Shown here piece by piece: positions 15,760 through 24,472 of a stretch of DNA of 64,000 nucleotides. The stretch comes from CAVSUZ01 sp963834715 (lineage in GTDB: Bacteria; Pseudomonadota; Alphaproteobacteria; Acetobacterales; Acetobacteraceae): NCBI GenBank assembly GCA_963834715.1, contig CAWIDE010000009.1, positions 300,227-364,226 of the forward strand. Direction: 5' to 3'. How positions within the stretch are numbered: the first letter of the stretch is position 1; every line of letters starts with the position of its first letter. The translations under genes were made by a program, and so were the position numbers. A model generated the notes under the pieces. The model was not told the DNA's origin. It worked only from the letters and a program-made list of their open reading frames with translations, and searched no databases.

Positions 15760-16173
15760 ATGCCGGGCATGGCCGAGGACTACGTCAAGACTACGCGCGG
15801 CATCCGTGTCACCGTGCGCGCGCTGTATCTGGAGGACCAGTCGGAGCCCGAAGAGGGCCGCTACCTCTGGGCGTACCGCGTCCGCATTGAGAACAAGAGC
15901 CGGGAGACCGTCCAGCTCCTGAAGCGCACGTGGCGGATTACCGATGCCCGGGGCCGGACCCAGTACGTCCACGGGGAGGGTGTCGTTGGCGAACAGCCAT
16001 TGCTCGAGCCGGGGGAAAGCTTCGAGTACACCTCTGGAACCCCGCTGGACACGCCCTCCGGGTTCATGACCGGGGAGTACCACATGGTCGTGACCTCCTC
16101 GGGCGAGCATTTCGACGTGCAGATCCCACGGTTCAGCCTGGATAGCCCCCATCAGGGCGGCCGGCTGCATTGA
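15760..16173 (+). CDS. apaG: ApaG family protein
   Basis: A 137-residue protein of the ApaG/DUF525 family, an immunoglobulin-like beta sandwich. Characteristic blocks are RYLWAYRVRIENKS, LLKRTWRITDARG, GVVGEQPLLEPGESFEYTSG and MTGEYHMV. The family is linked to Co2+/Mg2+ homeostasis and nucleotide tetraphosphate metabolism, but the biochemical role is unsettled. ATG 15760 or the second ATG at 15769 may be used. Its stop overlaps the folE start, so the two genes are probably translated together. Confidence 0.92.
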   Translation: MPGMAEDYVKTTRGIRVTVRALYLEDQSEPEEGRYLWAYRVRIENKSRETVQLLKRTWRITDARGRTQYVHGEGVVGEQPLLEPGESFEYTSGTPLDTPSGFMTGEYHMVVTSSGEHFDVQIPRFSLDSPHQGGRLH

Positions 16174-16898
16174 TGCCGCACAAGGTTGCCACGTCCGCTC
16201 CTGTCGCCATATCGGTGGGGCACGCGCGAGATCATGCAAGAGCTGAGGAGCTGCCAGCCGTGAACGTCCTTTCCCGGGCCGCGCCGTCCCCTATTTCCGC
16301 CACCCCGGTCCGTCCCTCGCGCGAGGAGGCGGAAGAGGCTGTGCGGGTGCTGCTCCGCTGGGCGGGCGAGGACCCGGACCGCGAAGGGCTGCGCGAAACC
16401 CCGGATCGTGTGGTCCGCGCTTACGAGGAGTTCTTCGCGGGCTACGAGATCGACCCCGTTTCTCTGCTGGAGCGGACTTTTGAAGAGACCGAGGGCTACG
16501 ACGAAGTCGTGCTGCTCCGGGACATTCGCGTCGAGAGCTACTGCGAGCACCACATGGCCCCGATTATCGGCCGGGCGCATGTTGCCTATCTGCCGCATCG
16601 CCGCGTGGTGGGCATCAGCAAGCTGGCCCGGGTCGTCGAAGCCTACGCCAAGCGATTGCAGATCCAGGAAAAGCTCACGGCACAGATCGCCAACACTATT
16701 CAGGAGGTGCTGCAGCCCCGAGGCGTGGCCGTGGTGGTCGAGGCCGCCCACCAGTGCATGACCACCCGCGGTGTTCACAAGCATGGCACGACACTTGTTA
16801 CCAGCCGGATGCTTGGCGCCTTCCGCGACAATTCTTCGACCCGGCGTGAGTTCCTGGCGATGATTGGCACTCGCGCGGCGCCCGTCAGCGTGGCGTGA
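16173..16898 (+). CDS. folE: GTP cyclohydrolase I
   Basis: A 241-residue GTP cyclohydrolase I, which converts GTP to 7,8-dihydroneopterin triphosphate as the first step of folate synthesis. The zinc ligands are visible in ESYCEHHMAPI and AAHQCMTTRG, with the HVAYLPHRRVVGISKLAR substrate region between them and a DPDREGLRETPDRV block near residue 65. The N-terminal ~45 residues are low in conservation. ATG 16173 overlaps the apaG stop (TGATG); GTGA at the 3' end couples it to the next gene. Confidence 0.95.
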   Translation: MPHKVATSAPVAISVGHARDHARAEELPAVNVLSRAAPSPISATPVRPSREEAEEAVRVLLRWAGEDPDREGLRETPDRVVRAYEEFFAGYEIDPVSLLERTFEETEGYDEVVLLRDIRVESYCEHHMAPIIGRAHVAYLPHRRVVGISKLARVVEAYAKRLQIQEKLTAQIANTIQEVLQPRGVAVVVEAAHQCMTTRGVHKHGTTLVTSRMLGAFRDNSSTRREFLAMIGTRAAPVSVA

Positions 16899-17599
16899 CC
16901 TGGTCGATCCTGGTCCGCGATCGGGAGACTGGGGCGCTCGGGGCGGCCGTCGCGTCCCGGTTCTTTGCCACCGGGGCGATCTGCCTGCATGTTGAGGGCC
17001 GGGTGGGGGCTCTTTCGACCCAGGCGCTGGTCAATCCGATGTATGCGGTGCACGCGATGCCGCGGATGCGGGCCGGGGAGGAACCTGAGGCTATTGTCGC
17101 GGCGGTGACGGCCGCCGATGCCGGGGCCGATCAGCGGCAATTGCACGTGATCGACGCTTCGGGCCGTATTGGTCAGCATACCGGTGCCGGCTGTGTCGCC
17201 TGGGCCGGACATGTGCGAGGCCAGGATATCTCGGTCGCCGGAAACATGCTGGTGGGCGAGGCTGTGGTGCGCCGCACGATGGAGGCTTATCTCGCCTCCG
17301 CCGGGCCGCTTGCGGAGCGGCTGCTTACCGCGATGCAGGCTGGTGAGGCTGCGGGTGGGGATAAGCGTGGTAAGCAGTCCGCCGCGCTGAAGATCTGCTC
17401 CGCCGACCCATTCCCGGACCTCGATATTCGCGCTGACGATCACCCCGATCCGTTGGCGGAACTGTGGCGGTTGTATCAGGTCGGCCAGGAGCGGTTTGCC
17501 GTGTTCCGCCGGTTGCTCCCCGGGACCGACAGCCCCTGTGGGGTGTTCGACCGAGTGGTGATCAACGAGGTTATCGCTCGCGAGAGGCGCGCGTCGTAA
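16895..17599 (+). CDS. DUF1028 family Ntn-hydrolase-like protein
   Basis: A 234-residue protein starting at GTG 16895, which overlaps the folE stop. The N terminus TWSILVRDRETGALGAAVASRFFATG and the GALSTQALVNPMYAVHAM and VAGNMLVGEAVVRRTMEAY blocks are those of the DUF1028 family, predicted Ntn hydrolases in which the residue after the initiator Met would be the nucleophile. Substrate is unknown; cotranscription with apaG and folE suggests a cytosolic housekeeping role. A 33-bp repeat array begins just downstream. Confidence 0.85.
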   Translation: MTWSILVRDRETGALGAAVASRFFATGAICLHVEGRVGALSTQALVNPMYAVHAMPRMRAGEEPEAIVAAVTAADAGADQRQLHVIDASGRIGQHTGAGCVAWAGHVRGQDISVAGNMLVGEAVVRRTMEAYLASAGPLAERLLTAMQAGEAAGGDKRGKQSAALKICSADPFPDLDIRADDHPDPLAELWRLYQVGQERFAVFRRLLPGTDSPCGVFDRVVINEVIARERRAS

Positions 17600-17603
17600 G
17601 GGC

Positions 17604-17842
17604 GCCCACCGGGGTTGAATGTGGCGGGACGGAGAGGTAGAACGGATAGCGAACAGATGGAGGCGCTGGGCGCTTCGTGGAAATCGGTACCGATGGCCGG
17701 TTTGGGGGGTTGACAACGGTACCGTTGGCCGATTCGGGGGCTTGACAACGGTACCGATGGCGGGTTCCGGGGGCTTGACAACGGTACCGTTGGGCATTTC
17801 GGGGGACTTGACAATGGTACAGTTGGAGATTTTGGTTCGGAG
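17604..17842 (+). repeat. 33-bp palindromic array, element 3 (five units)
   Basis: GGTACC cores begin at 17686, 17718, 17750, 17783 and, as GGTACA, 17816; spacings are 32, 32, 33 and 33 bp. The leader at 17610-17650 contains GGGTTGAATG, GGGACGG and AGGTAGAAC, matching that of element 2 in order and spacing. The tail reads GAGATTTTGGTTCG. The first core has both arms ATCGG/CCGAT. The array lies between a housekeeping operon and an MNT gene whose ribosome-binding site starts at the very end of the tail. Confidence 0.85.
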
Positions 17843-17847
17843 ACGAT

Positions 17848-18270
17848 ATGGATTACCGGAGGTCCGGGCGAGGGGCAGCCAATCGCCGGATGACCACACA
17901 GAACTGCCGTGAAATGCCGCCGGTGCGGGACCTAAAGGGATCGAAGCAAACGCACCACCCGCCGTGTAATGATCCCGTTCTGCAGCGCTTCAAGGCCATG
18001 CTGCATCTAATTTATAACCTTATGGCGCGGGTTGTCCTTTTCGGCTCCCGATCCAGAGGAAAGGCGAAGGCCGAATCCGATTACGACGTTGCGGTTTTCT
18101 TGACAGACCTTCCGGACGTCTGGAAGGAACGGAAGCGCTTGGCGGATCTGCGGGTCGATTTCCTGGATGAGCATGGGGTGTTTTTCGATGCCAAGCCTTA
18201 TGCGGTGACGGCATGGCTCCAACCAACCCCCCTGATGCATGAAATAAGAAAGGATGGGATCGATATATGA
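17848..18270 (+). CDS. MNT-type nucleotidyltransferase, antitoxin of an MNT/HEPN pair
   Basis: A 140-residue protein (ATG 17848, GGAG at 17839-17842) with the minimal nucleotidyltransferase signature VVLFGSRSRG followed by the paired aspartates in ESDYDVAVFL. The first ~40 residues look poorly conserved, so a start at 17914 is possible. MNT proteins paired with HEPN ribonucleases act as antitoxins, in some cases by AMPylating the HEPN partner. Its stop overlaps the ATG of a HEPN remnant. With the toxin destroyed, this gene is probably free to decay. Confidence 0.75.
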   Translation: MDYRRSGRGAANRRMTTQNCREMPPVRDLKGSKQTHHPPCNDPVLQRFKAMLHLIYNLMARVVLFGSRSRGKAKAESDYDVAVFLTDLPDVWKERKRLADLRVDFLDEHGVFFDAKPYAVTAWLQPTPLMHEIRKDGIDI

Positions 18271-18338
18271 CGCCTGCGTCGGCTGCTTTTGTTCAGCAAG
18301 CCGACGTGATGCTTATCCGTGCTGACCGGATGCGGTGG
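18267..18338 (+). pseudogene. HEPN toxin remnant (N-terminal ~23 codons)
   Basis: ATG 18267 overlaps the MNT stop as ATGA. The first residues TPASAAFVQQADVMLIRADRM fit the first helix of a HEPN-domain protein, as expected for the partner gene, but similarity then ends and neither the R-x4-6-H catalytic motif nor any HEPN-like helix follows. A separate minus-strand gene lies downstream. Identification depends mainly on position. Confidence 0.5.
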
Positions 18339-18413
18339 GCAAACATTTTCGGTTTGAGGCCGTGGTCCGAGTCCGGCGGACAAAAGATTGCCCCTCCCGG
18401 AGATCGTAGACCG

Positions 18414-18818
18414 TCAGTACATCGTGCCCGCGATGAAGCAGTAGATGTCGATGTCAGTGATCGCGTGCCCAATCCAGCTTGGAGCGTACCAGACCTTAGC
18501 CATCGTACGGTGCGCTCGATTTGGTTCGGCCCCGCAGCGGCGAAAATCATTGATGAGAGCCTGGGCAGGGACATCATACCACTTTGCGCTGACTCGTACT
18601 TGATAGCCGCGTTCGCCGTCCGGCTTCTCGACGGCCCGCCACTCATCGTCACGCAGAACGTGCCCGTCGGAAGCCCGGCAACACACAAGTTTCGTAACCG
18701 GCTGAACGTGGCATTCCCACCAGAGATGCTCGGGGTCATCCGGACGGACGCCGGACGGCGGCAAGGCCAACGCCGGTGTCGTCAGCAGAGCGAGGACGAT
18801 GGCGGCAAATCTCGGCAT
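18414..18818 (-). CDS. Secreted hypothetical protein, Cys-containing
   Basis: A 134-residue protein from ATG 18818. Residues 1-19 form a classical signal peptide (RFAAIVLALLTTPALA) with an AxA cleavage site. The mature part has CC (KLVCCRASDGHVL), single Cys in WWECHVQP and FRRCGAE, and a C-terminal IYCFIAGTMY, consistent with a small disulfide-bonded periplasmic domain seen in Rhizobiales and Rhodospirillales hypothetical proteins. Function is unknown. It is divergent from the large regulator gene that follows. Confidence 0.65.
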   Translation of the reverse strand: MPRFAAIVLALLTTPALALPPSGVRPDDPEHLWWECHVQPVTKLVCCRASDGHVLRDDEWRAVEKPDGERGYQVRVSAKWYDVPAQALINDFRRCGAEPNRAHRTMAKVWYAPSWIGHAITDIDIYCFIAGTMY

Positions 18819-19023
18819 TTGCTCCGGATGCTCAATTGGTGACGCTTTGGGCCTTGAAGTTCGATGCGCTTTCGCCGTGGGTCCCATTCCTCGAACGGGC
18901 GCGTAAATCGGTGATGTCTCTGATGTAAACAGGATGTAAAATAGTTCTTTCCACCTCAGGGTGGTTGGCGCTAGGCTGCCTCCAGCCGAGCCTGGGGGGC
19001 TGAAGTTCCATCAAGGGCGACGG

Positions 19024-22000
19024 ATGGAGGAAGCTCAAAAACTGATCGCGGGGCAAGCTGGCGTGCTGGCGTCCAGAGCGCCGCCTCTGCGGTTCGAAGA
19101 TCTGACGCTTGATCTTGCCGGCAGGACTCTCTCATCCGTCGATGGGCGCGAGATTTATCTCACACGCGCGGAGTTCGACCTTCTCTCCGTGCTGATTCGA
19201 GGCCGTGGTCGGGCGTTCTCCCGCAATCAGCTTCTAGACGCCGTTGCCGGGCGCCGTGGAGAGCCTTTCGACCGTAGCGTTGACGTGCTGATCGGTCGCC
19301 TGCGGCGGAAGATCGAGCCGGAGCCGAAGGCGCCGCGGCTGATCCTTACTCTCCCTGGTCATGGCTACAAGTTTGCCGCGAAACCGGTGCAGGTCGTGTC
19401 AGAGGAGGAGAAATCCAGCGCGCCCGCGGTAGCTGCAGCGGAGCCATCTGCCGCGCCGGCCGAATCGATACCCGAGCGGCGGCAGCTTACCGTCATGGTG
19501 TGTTCCGTTTCCGGTGCAACGGGACCATCCGTCCGCCTCGATCCTGAAGAACGGCATGGCCTGCTCAAAGCGTTCCGGACATGCTGTAGCGAGATATGCG
19601 GCCGACTAGGCGGCGTGCTCAGAACGATTGTGGGCGATACGGTCCATGTGATCTTCGGCTATCCGGCGGCACACGAGCATGACGTGGAGCAGGCGATCCG
19701 TGCCGGCTTGGCCGTGGTCGCAGCAGTGGAACGGCTTGATTTTGGCTCTGCTGTTCGGCTCAAGGCGCGTGTGGGCATAGCCACAGCGGAGGCGGTCGCG
19801 GGTGATGGACCTGGGGAGATATCCACCGAGGCTTTGTCGCTCGCCCAGGAGTTGGCTGCTTCGGCCGCGAGCGGCACCGTCGTAGTGGGAGCGGTAACGC
19901 GCTGCCTCGCTGGTGGCTTGTTCGAGTATCGCGCCCTAAGCACGGAGCAAGAGTTGTTCCAGGGTACTTGGCGAAGCAGCCGTGGCCACCCGGTTCGATG
20001 CGCTGCATCCGGGCGACCTGACGCCGCTGGTGGGGCGCAGGGAGGAAATCGAGCTGCTGCTGCACCGCTGGCGCCGGGCGCAAGCAGGCAGCGGAAACGC
20101 TGTGCTACTCAGCGGTGAGCCTGGCATCGGGAAATCACGGCTCGTTCGCGAATTGCGCAGCCGGTTTGCTGACACGGCACATATCCCACTGACTTGCTAC
20201 TGTGCTCCGCATCAGCGGGACAGCCCCTATCATCCGTTTATCCAGCATCTTGAGCACGCCGCCGGGTTTACCCGTCTTGATGACGCTGGGGTGCGGCTCG
20301 GTAAGTTAAAAGCCTTGCTGACGAAGAACGGCAGCGACCCGGAAACGCTCGCCTTGTTTGCCGACCTGCTTTCGATTCCAACCGACGGATCCTTGGTCAG
20401 GTTGAGCCTGGGCCCGCAACAGCGGCGGGAGCAGATGACCGCCGCTCTGGTCGCTCAGGTCGTTGCCGCCGCCGCACGGGCGCCGGTGCTGCTGGTTATC
20501 GAGGACGCGCAGTGGATGGACCGGACGTCCCTCGAAGTATTGGATGAATTCGTGGATCGGGTCACCGATCTTCCAGTGCTGCTGATCGTGACCTACCGTC
20601 CGGAATTCACTGCTCCTTGGAGCAGTCACCCGCAGGCGAGCGTGCTGGTGCTGAACAGGCTCGACTGCAGCGCGGCCAAGCAAATGGTCGCTGAGGTAAG
20701 CGGCGGGGCAGTGCCCGATAGCTTGAGCCAGCGGATCATCGCCCAGGCTGATGGCATTCCGTTGTTTCTTGAAGAGTTGACGAAAACGGTGCTGGAGGGA
20801 GGTACATCCCTGCCGGCGACCCTTCATGATTCTCTGATGGAACGGCTGGATCGTCTGCCCGCGGCCAAGCGGGCCGCGCAGCTTGGTGCCGCGATCGGCC
20901 GAAGCTTTTCGCACGATCTGATAGCGGGGCTCTCCGGCATTCCGGAGCAGACGTTGTGTGCCGCGCTGGACCAGCTTGTTTCGACCGGGTTGGTCGCGCG
21001 GCGGGGATTGCCACCCGATGCGACATATACGTTCAAGCACGCGCTGGTGCAGACGGCGGCGTATGAAAGCATGTTGAAAAGTCAGCGCACCACGATCCAT
21101 GAAAAGATCGTCGAGCTGCTGCTGGCACTGGAGCCGAATATCGAAAACTCGCGACCGGACCTGCTCGGTTATCACTGCGAGCTGGCCAGCCTCAGCGAGA
21201 AGGCCGCGGCGTACTACATTCGGGCCGGTTGGCGATCGAACTATCATGCGGCCTACGAGGACTCATCCGAGCAGTTCAGGAATGCCTTGAGGCTTGCCGC
21301 TACACTGCCTCAGGGCAAGGCTCGCGATCTCGTCGAATTGCGTGCGCTCAGAGGGGTCGGTCTAACGATGGGCAACATCGAAGGCTATGGTTCTGCGAAC
21401 TTCGGTGCCGCCAATCTCCGAGCGCTTGAACTATGCGATCGGGTTGGCCAGCCGCCGGAATTTCTGGGTATCAACTTCGGCATCTCCGTCTTTCAATTCT
21501 ATCGAAGCGATCTTTGCGGTGGTCTGAGGACAGCGGAGCGTCTGTTGAGATGGGGCCAATTGCGGGGCGATATACGCGGATCCATTCTTGGTGAGTTCGT
21601 TGCTGGTAGGGCGACGGCGCAATCTGGAGCGGTGGCGACCGCACGGTCGCACCTGCGGCGGGCGGTTGAGCTCCTCGAATCGAGCCGAGACGATCCTGCC
21701 ATTATATGGACCTTTGGAGTTGCCATATCGCGTGCGGTCGCAATGTATAACATACATTCCACTTTTTCGCGGGTCCTGTGTTTGATGGGGTTCCCTGAGC
21801 AAGCGCTGACGCACAGTTCGGCAGCGGTCGAGCCACGGGAAGAGGAGGTCAGGGTCGTAATGGAACCTATGCGCTTGGGGCAGCGCCTGTGGGTTCTGTC
21901 GGTCCTGGGCGAAGCGCGAGATCTTGTCGCGCCAGCAGAAGAAATGGCTGGACTGAGCCGCCGTCACAAGCTGCCACTGTTTGGCGCGACGGCCGCGATT

Positions 22001-22522
22001 ATGCTCGGATATGGGATCGCCCACAGTGGCCAACCCGAGGCCGGGCAATCGGCCATTTGCGATGGCCTCGCCGCTTATACCGGCACCGGGGCCGTAACGG
22101 GTTCCTGCTTTTATCGGGCTTTACTGGCAGAGACGCACAGGATGATGGGCGAAACCGATGCGGCCCTGAGTATCCTAGGCGCGGCGCTGGAAGAGACGGA
22201 ACGTACCGGTGAGAAGTGCTATGATGCCGAACTCCACCGCGGGATCGGTGAGGCGCATTACCAGCGCGGCGACATCCAGGCAGCCGGGCAATCCTTCAGG
22301 CAGGCTTTGGCCGTCGCTCGCGATCAGGGCGCCAGATTGTGGGAACTCAACGCGGCGACCAATTATGCGCGCTTGCTGCGCGATCAGGGCGAGCCCCAAC
22401 AAGCATCCGCGCTGCTGGCACCCATCTACGGTTGGTTCACCGAGGGTTTCGACACCGCTCCTCTGCGGCGAGCGAAGGTGGTACTCGATGAAACAAGACC
22501 CGATAGAACAGGTCGAAGCTGA
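19024..22522 (+). pseudogene. Winged-helix / degenerate cyclase / AAA-type ATPase / TPR regulator, one frameshift
   Basis: Two adjoining frames make one protein of about 1165 residues. The first (ATG 19024) has an OmpR-type winged helix (LTRAEFDLLSVLIRGRGR, then DVLIGRLRRKIEPEP and HGYKF), then a class III cyclase-like domain (RRQLTVMVCSVSG, VGDTVHVIFGYP). The usual metal-binding Asp of the first cyclase motif is Ser, so cyclase activity is unlikely. One extra G near 19961-19963 shifts the frame; the second frame continues with LVGRREEIELLL, a Walker A GEPGIGKSRL, Walker B VLLVIEDAQWMD, and a long helical repeat region. Such proteins are cytosolic transcriptional regulators of unknown signal. 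Confidence 0.8.
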
Positions 22523-22536
22523 CTGGAGCCGTGCCA

Positions 22537-22589
22537 CCCTCACCCGGCGCGGCTTGCGCCGTGCCGACCTCTCCCGCAGAGCGGGAGAG
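22537..22589 (-). repeat. REP-like palindromic element, full copy
   Basis: Read on the minus strand it has the hairpin CTCTCCCGC...GCGGGAGAG, then the GC-rich stem GGCGC...GCGCC, then GGGTGAGGG. It follows the stop of the large regulator gene by 14 bp. The same layout occurs at 31.65, 32.59 and 48.24 kb. It probably acts at the mRNA 3' end. Confidence 0.75.
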
Positions 22590-22626
22590 ATGAGTATGGT
22601 GCAGTGGAGCTGATAACAAAACGGGT

Positions 22627-23020
22627 ATGGTGGTGGATCGGGAAGCGGTTCGGATCGAGGTCAAGCGCGGCGCGGCGGTAAAGCCGATCATTCCTGCTCT
22701 TGCGCGGCTCAGAACGGAGGTGTTCCGCGATTGGCCCTATCTCTATGATGGCGATCCGGCCTATGAGGAGCGCTATCTCGCGACCTATGCGCAAAGCCCG
22801 CGCGCGGCCGTGGTGGTGGCCTGTGTGGGCGAAGCGGTCGTCGGTGCCTCCTCTTGTCTGCCGCTCGCGGATGAGACGGGCAACGTGAAAGCGCCATTCC
22901 TGGCGCGGGGCTGGGGACCTGGTTTGCAGGATCGCGTGGAAGGAAGTGGGCGCGGAGCAGGAAAGCGAGCATGACCTCGTGTTCTGGATAAAATCGCTGC
23001 GCGGGGCGGCGCTGCCATGA
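22627..23020 (+). pseudogene. GNAT-family acetyltransferase with internal deletion
   Basis: The first ~95 codons read a GNAT-like N terminus (RLRTEVFRDWPYLYDGDPAY, VVVACVGEAVVGASSCLPLA). After ARGWGP the frame goes wrong, while the next frame immediately gives LVCRIAWKEVGAEQESEHD and ends LVFWIKSLRG, the normal C terminus of this acetyltransferase group. About 60-70 residues containing the acetyl-CoA pyrophosphate loop are missing at the junction near 22920. Its TGA overlaps the nitrilase start (ATGA), so it was once the first gene of that operon. Loss of the acetyl-CoA site makes activity very unlikely. Confidence 0.75.
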
Positions 23021-23898
23021 GCATGCTTCGGCTTGGGCTGTTGCAATACGAGGTGACAGCGCCGGCGAGCCTCGATCTCTTCGCGGCCAAGCTCAACCGG
23101 TTGCTTGCAGAAGGTGTTGCGGGCGGCGCGTCGTTGCTGGTGCTGCCGGAATATGCGTGCATGGAAGTCGCGGCCGGGTTTGCCGGAACGGGCGACCCTG
23201 CGCGTGAGTTGCGCGCTGTGTGTGATGTCGCGGAGGAGCTGCTGGGGATCTTCGTCACGGCCGCACGACGGCACGGCGTTTGGCTGCTGCCCGGCTCCAT
23301 GCCGTGGCCGGAAGGTGAGCGGATTCGCAATCGTGCGCCGCTGATCGCACCGGATGGGACGCTGGCGTTCCAGGATAAATCAGCAATGACGCGATTTGAA
23401 ACCGAGTCCTGGGGCGTCGCGACGGGCGAGCCACCGTGCGTGTTCGAGACGCCATGGGGGCCGATCGGGATTGCGATCTGTTACGATGTGGAGTTCCCGC
23501 CGCTTGTGCGCGCACAGGCGCTTGCGGGTGCGCGGCTGATCCTGGTGCCAAGCTGCACCGACACAATGCACGGCTTCAACCGCGTCTGTTTATCGGCGCG
23601 GGCGCGGGCGATCGAAAATCAATGTTACGTTGCGGTCGCTCCGACAGTCGGAAACGCACCATCGCTCGCGACGCTCGATACGAACCGCGGTTATGCTGCG
23701 GTGTTCGGCCCGGTCGATCGCGGTTTTCCGGAAGACGGAGTGATCGCGTGCGGCGAGGCGGATCGCGGCATGTGGGCCTTCGCGGATCTCGACTTCGCCG
23801 CGCTCGACGCGGTGCGGGAGAATGGAGCCGTGCGTAACTTTCGCGACTGGCGGAACTGGCCAGCCGAATGCAGGGTGGTCCGGCCGGAGGGGCGATGA
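23017..23898 (+). CDS. Carbon-nitrogen hydrolase (nitrilase superfamily)
   Basis: A 293-residue nitrilase-fold amidohydrolase. The Glu-Lys-Cys triad is recognisable: LLVLPEYACME near residue 45, the lysine in AFQDKSAMTRFE near 120, and the nucleophile in GIAICYDVEFPPL near 155. These enzymes hydrolyse carboxamides or nitriles in the cytosol through a thioester intermediate. It overlaps the broken GNAT gene upstream and the SnoaL-like gene downstream (ATGA in both), so all three formed one operon; a GNAT/nitrilase pair suggests metabolism of an N-acylated or amidated compound. The substrate is unknown. Confidence 0.88.
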   Translation: MSMLRLGLLQYEVTAPASLDLFAAKLNRLLAEGVAGGASLLVLPEYACMEVAAGFAGTGDPARELRAVCDVAEELLGIFVTAARRHGVWLLPGSMPWPEGERIRNRAPLIAPDGTLAFQDKSAMTRFETESWGVATGEPPCVFETPWGPIGIAICYDVEFPPLVRAQALAGARLILVPSCTDTMHGFNRVCLSARARAIENQCYVAVAPTVGNAPSLATLDTNRGYAAVFGPVDRGFPEDGVIACGEADRGMWAFADLDFAALDAVRENGAVRNFRDWRNWPAECRVVRPEGR

Positions 23899-24302
23899 AA
23901 GAGCAGGCGGCGGCGGTGGTGCGGGCTTATTATGAGGCGTTCAATCGGGGTGATTGGGACGGGATGGTGGCGCTGCTCACGGAGGATGTCGCGCATGATA
24001 TCAACCAGGGCGCGCGCGAGATCGGGCGCGAGGCGTTCCGGCGGTTTCTGGCGCATATGGAGGCTTGCTACCGCGAGGAGCTGCGCGACATTGTCGTGCT
24101 GACGGAGCCCTCGGGCACGCGCGCGGCAGCGGAGTTCGTGGTGCACGGCACGTATCTGACGACCGATGCTGGTTTGCCGCCGGCGAGAGGTCAGACTTAC
24201 GTGTTGCCGGCCGGTGCGTTTTTCGAGCTGCGGGACGGCCGGATTGCCCGCATCTCTAACTATTACAATTTGCAGGATTGGCTGCGGCAGGTCGGCGCGT
24301 GA
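23895..24302 (+). CDS. SnoaL-like / ketosteroid-isomerase-related protein
   Basis: A 135-residue protein starting at ATG 23895, overlapping the nitrilase stop. VVRAYYEAFNRGDWDGMVALL at the start and GTYLTTDAGLPPARGQ and FFELRDGRIARISNYYN later are typical of the NTF2-like cone fold used by SnoaL-type cyclases, isomerases and many small-molecule binding proteins. It is the last gene of the GNAT-nitrilase operon and may act on the same metabolite. No catalytic residue set can be assigned from sequence alone. Confidence 0.82.
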   Translation: MKEQAAAVVRAYYEAFNRGDWDGMVALLTEDVAHDINQGAREIGREAFRRFLAHMEACYREELRDIVVLTEPSGTRAAAEFVVHGTYLTTDAGLPPARGQTYVLPAGAFFELRDGRIARISNYYNLQDWLRQVGA

Positions 24303-24472
24303 CGCGTTGACGTGGCGGTCCGGATGGCTAACCCTGGAGCGAGTTCATAACGGCAGCGCTAATTACTGCTTCATGGGAGGAGATCGGTCAATGATCGAGA
24401 GACGAATCTGTTCAGCGTGGTCAGAGATCGGCTGGACTTTCGGTATTCCGATTCGATCCTGCGACGGGCGCA

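Noticed and set aside
16775..17899. 374-codon minus-strand frame opposite the DUF1028 gene and array
   Set aside because: Composition is Arg/Pro/His-rich, no domain is seen and it runs through a repeat array.
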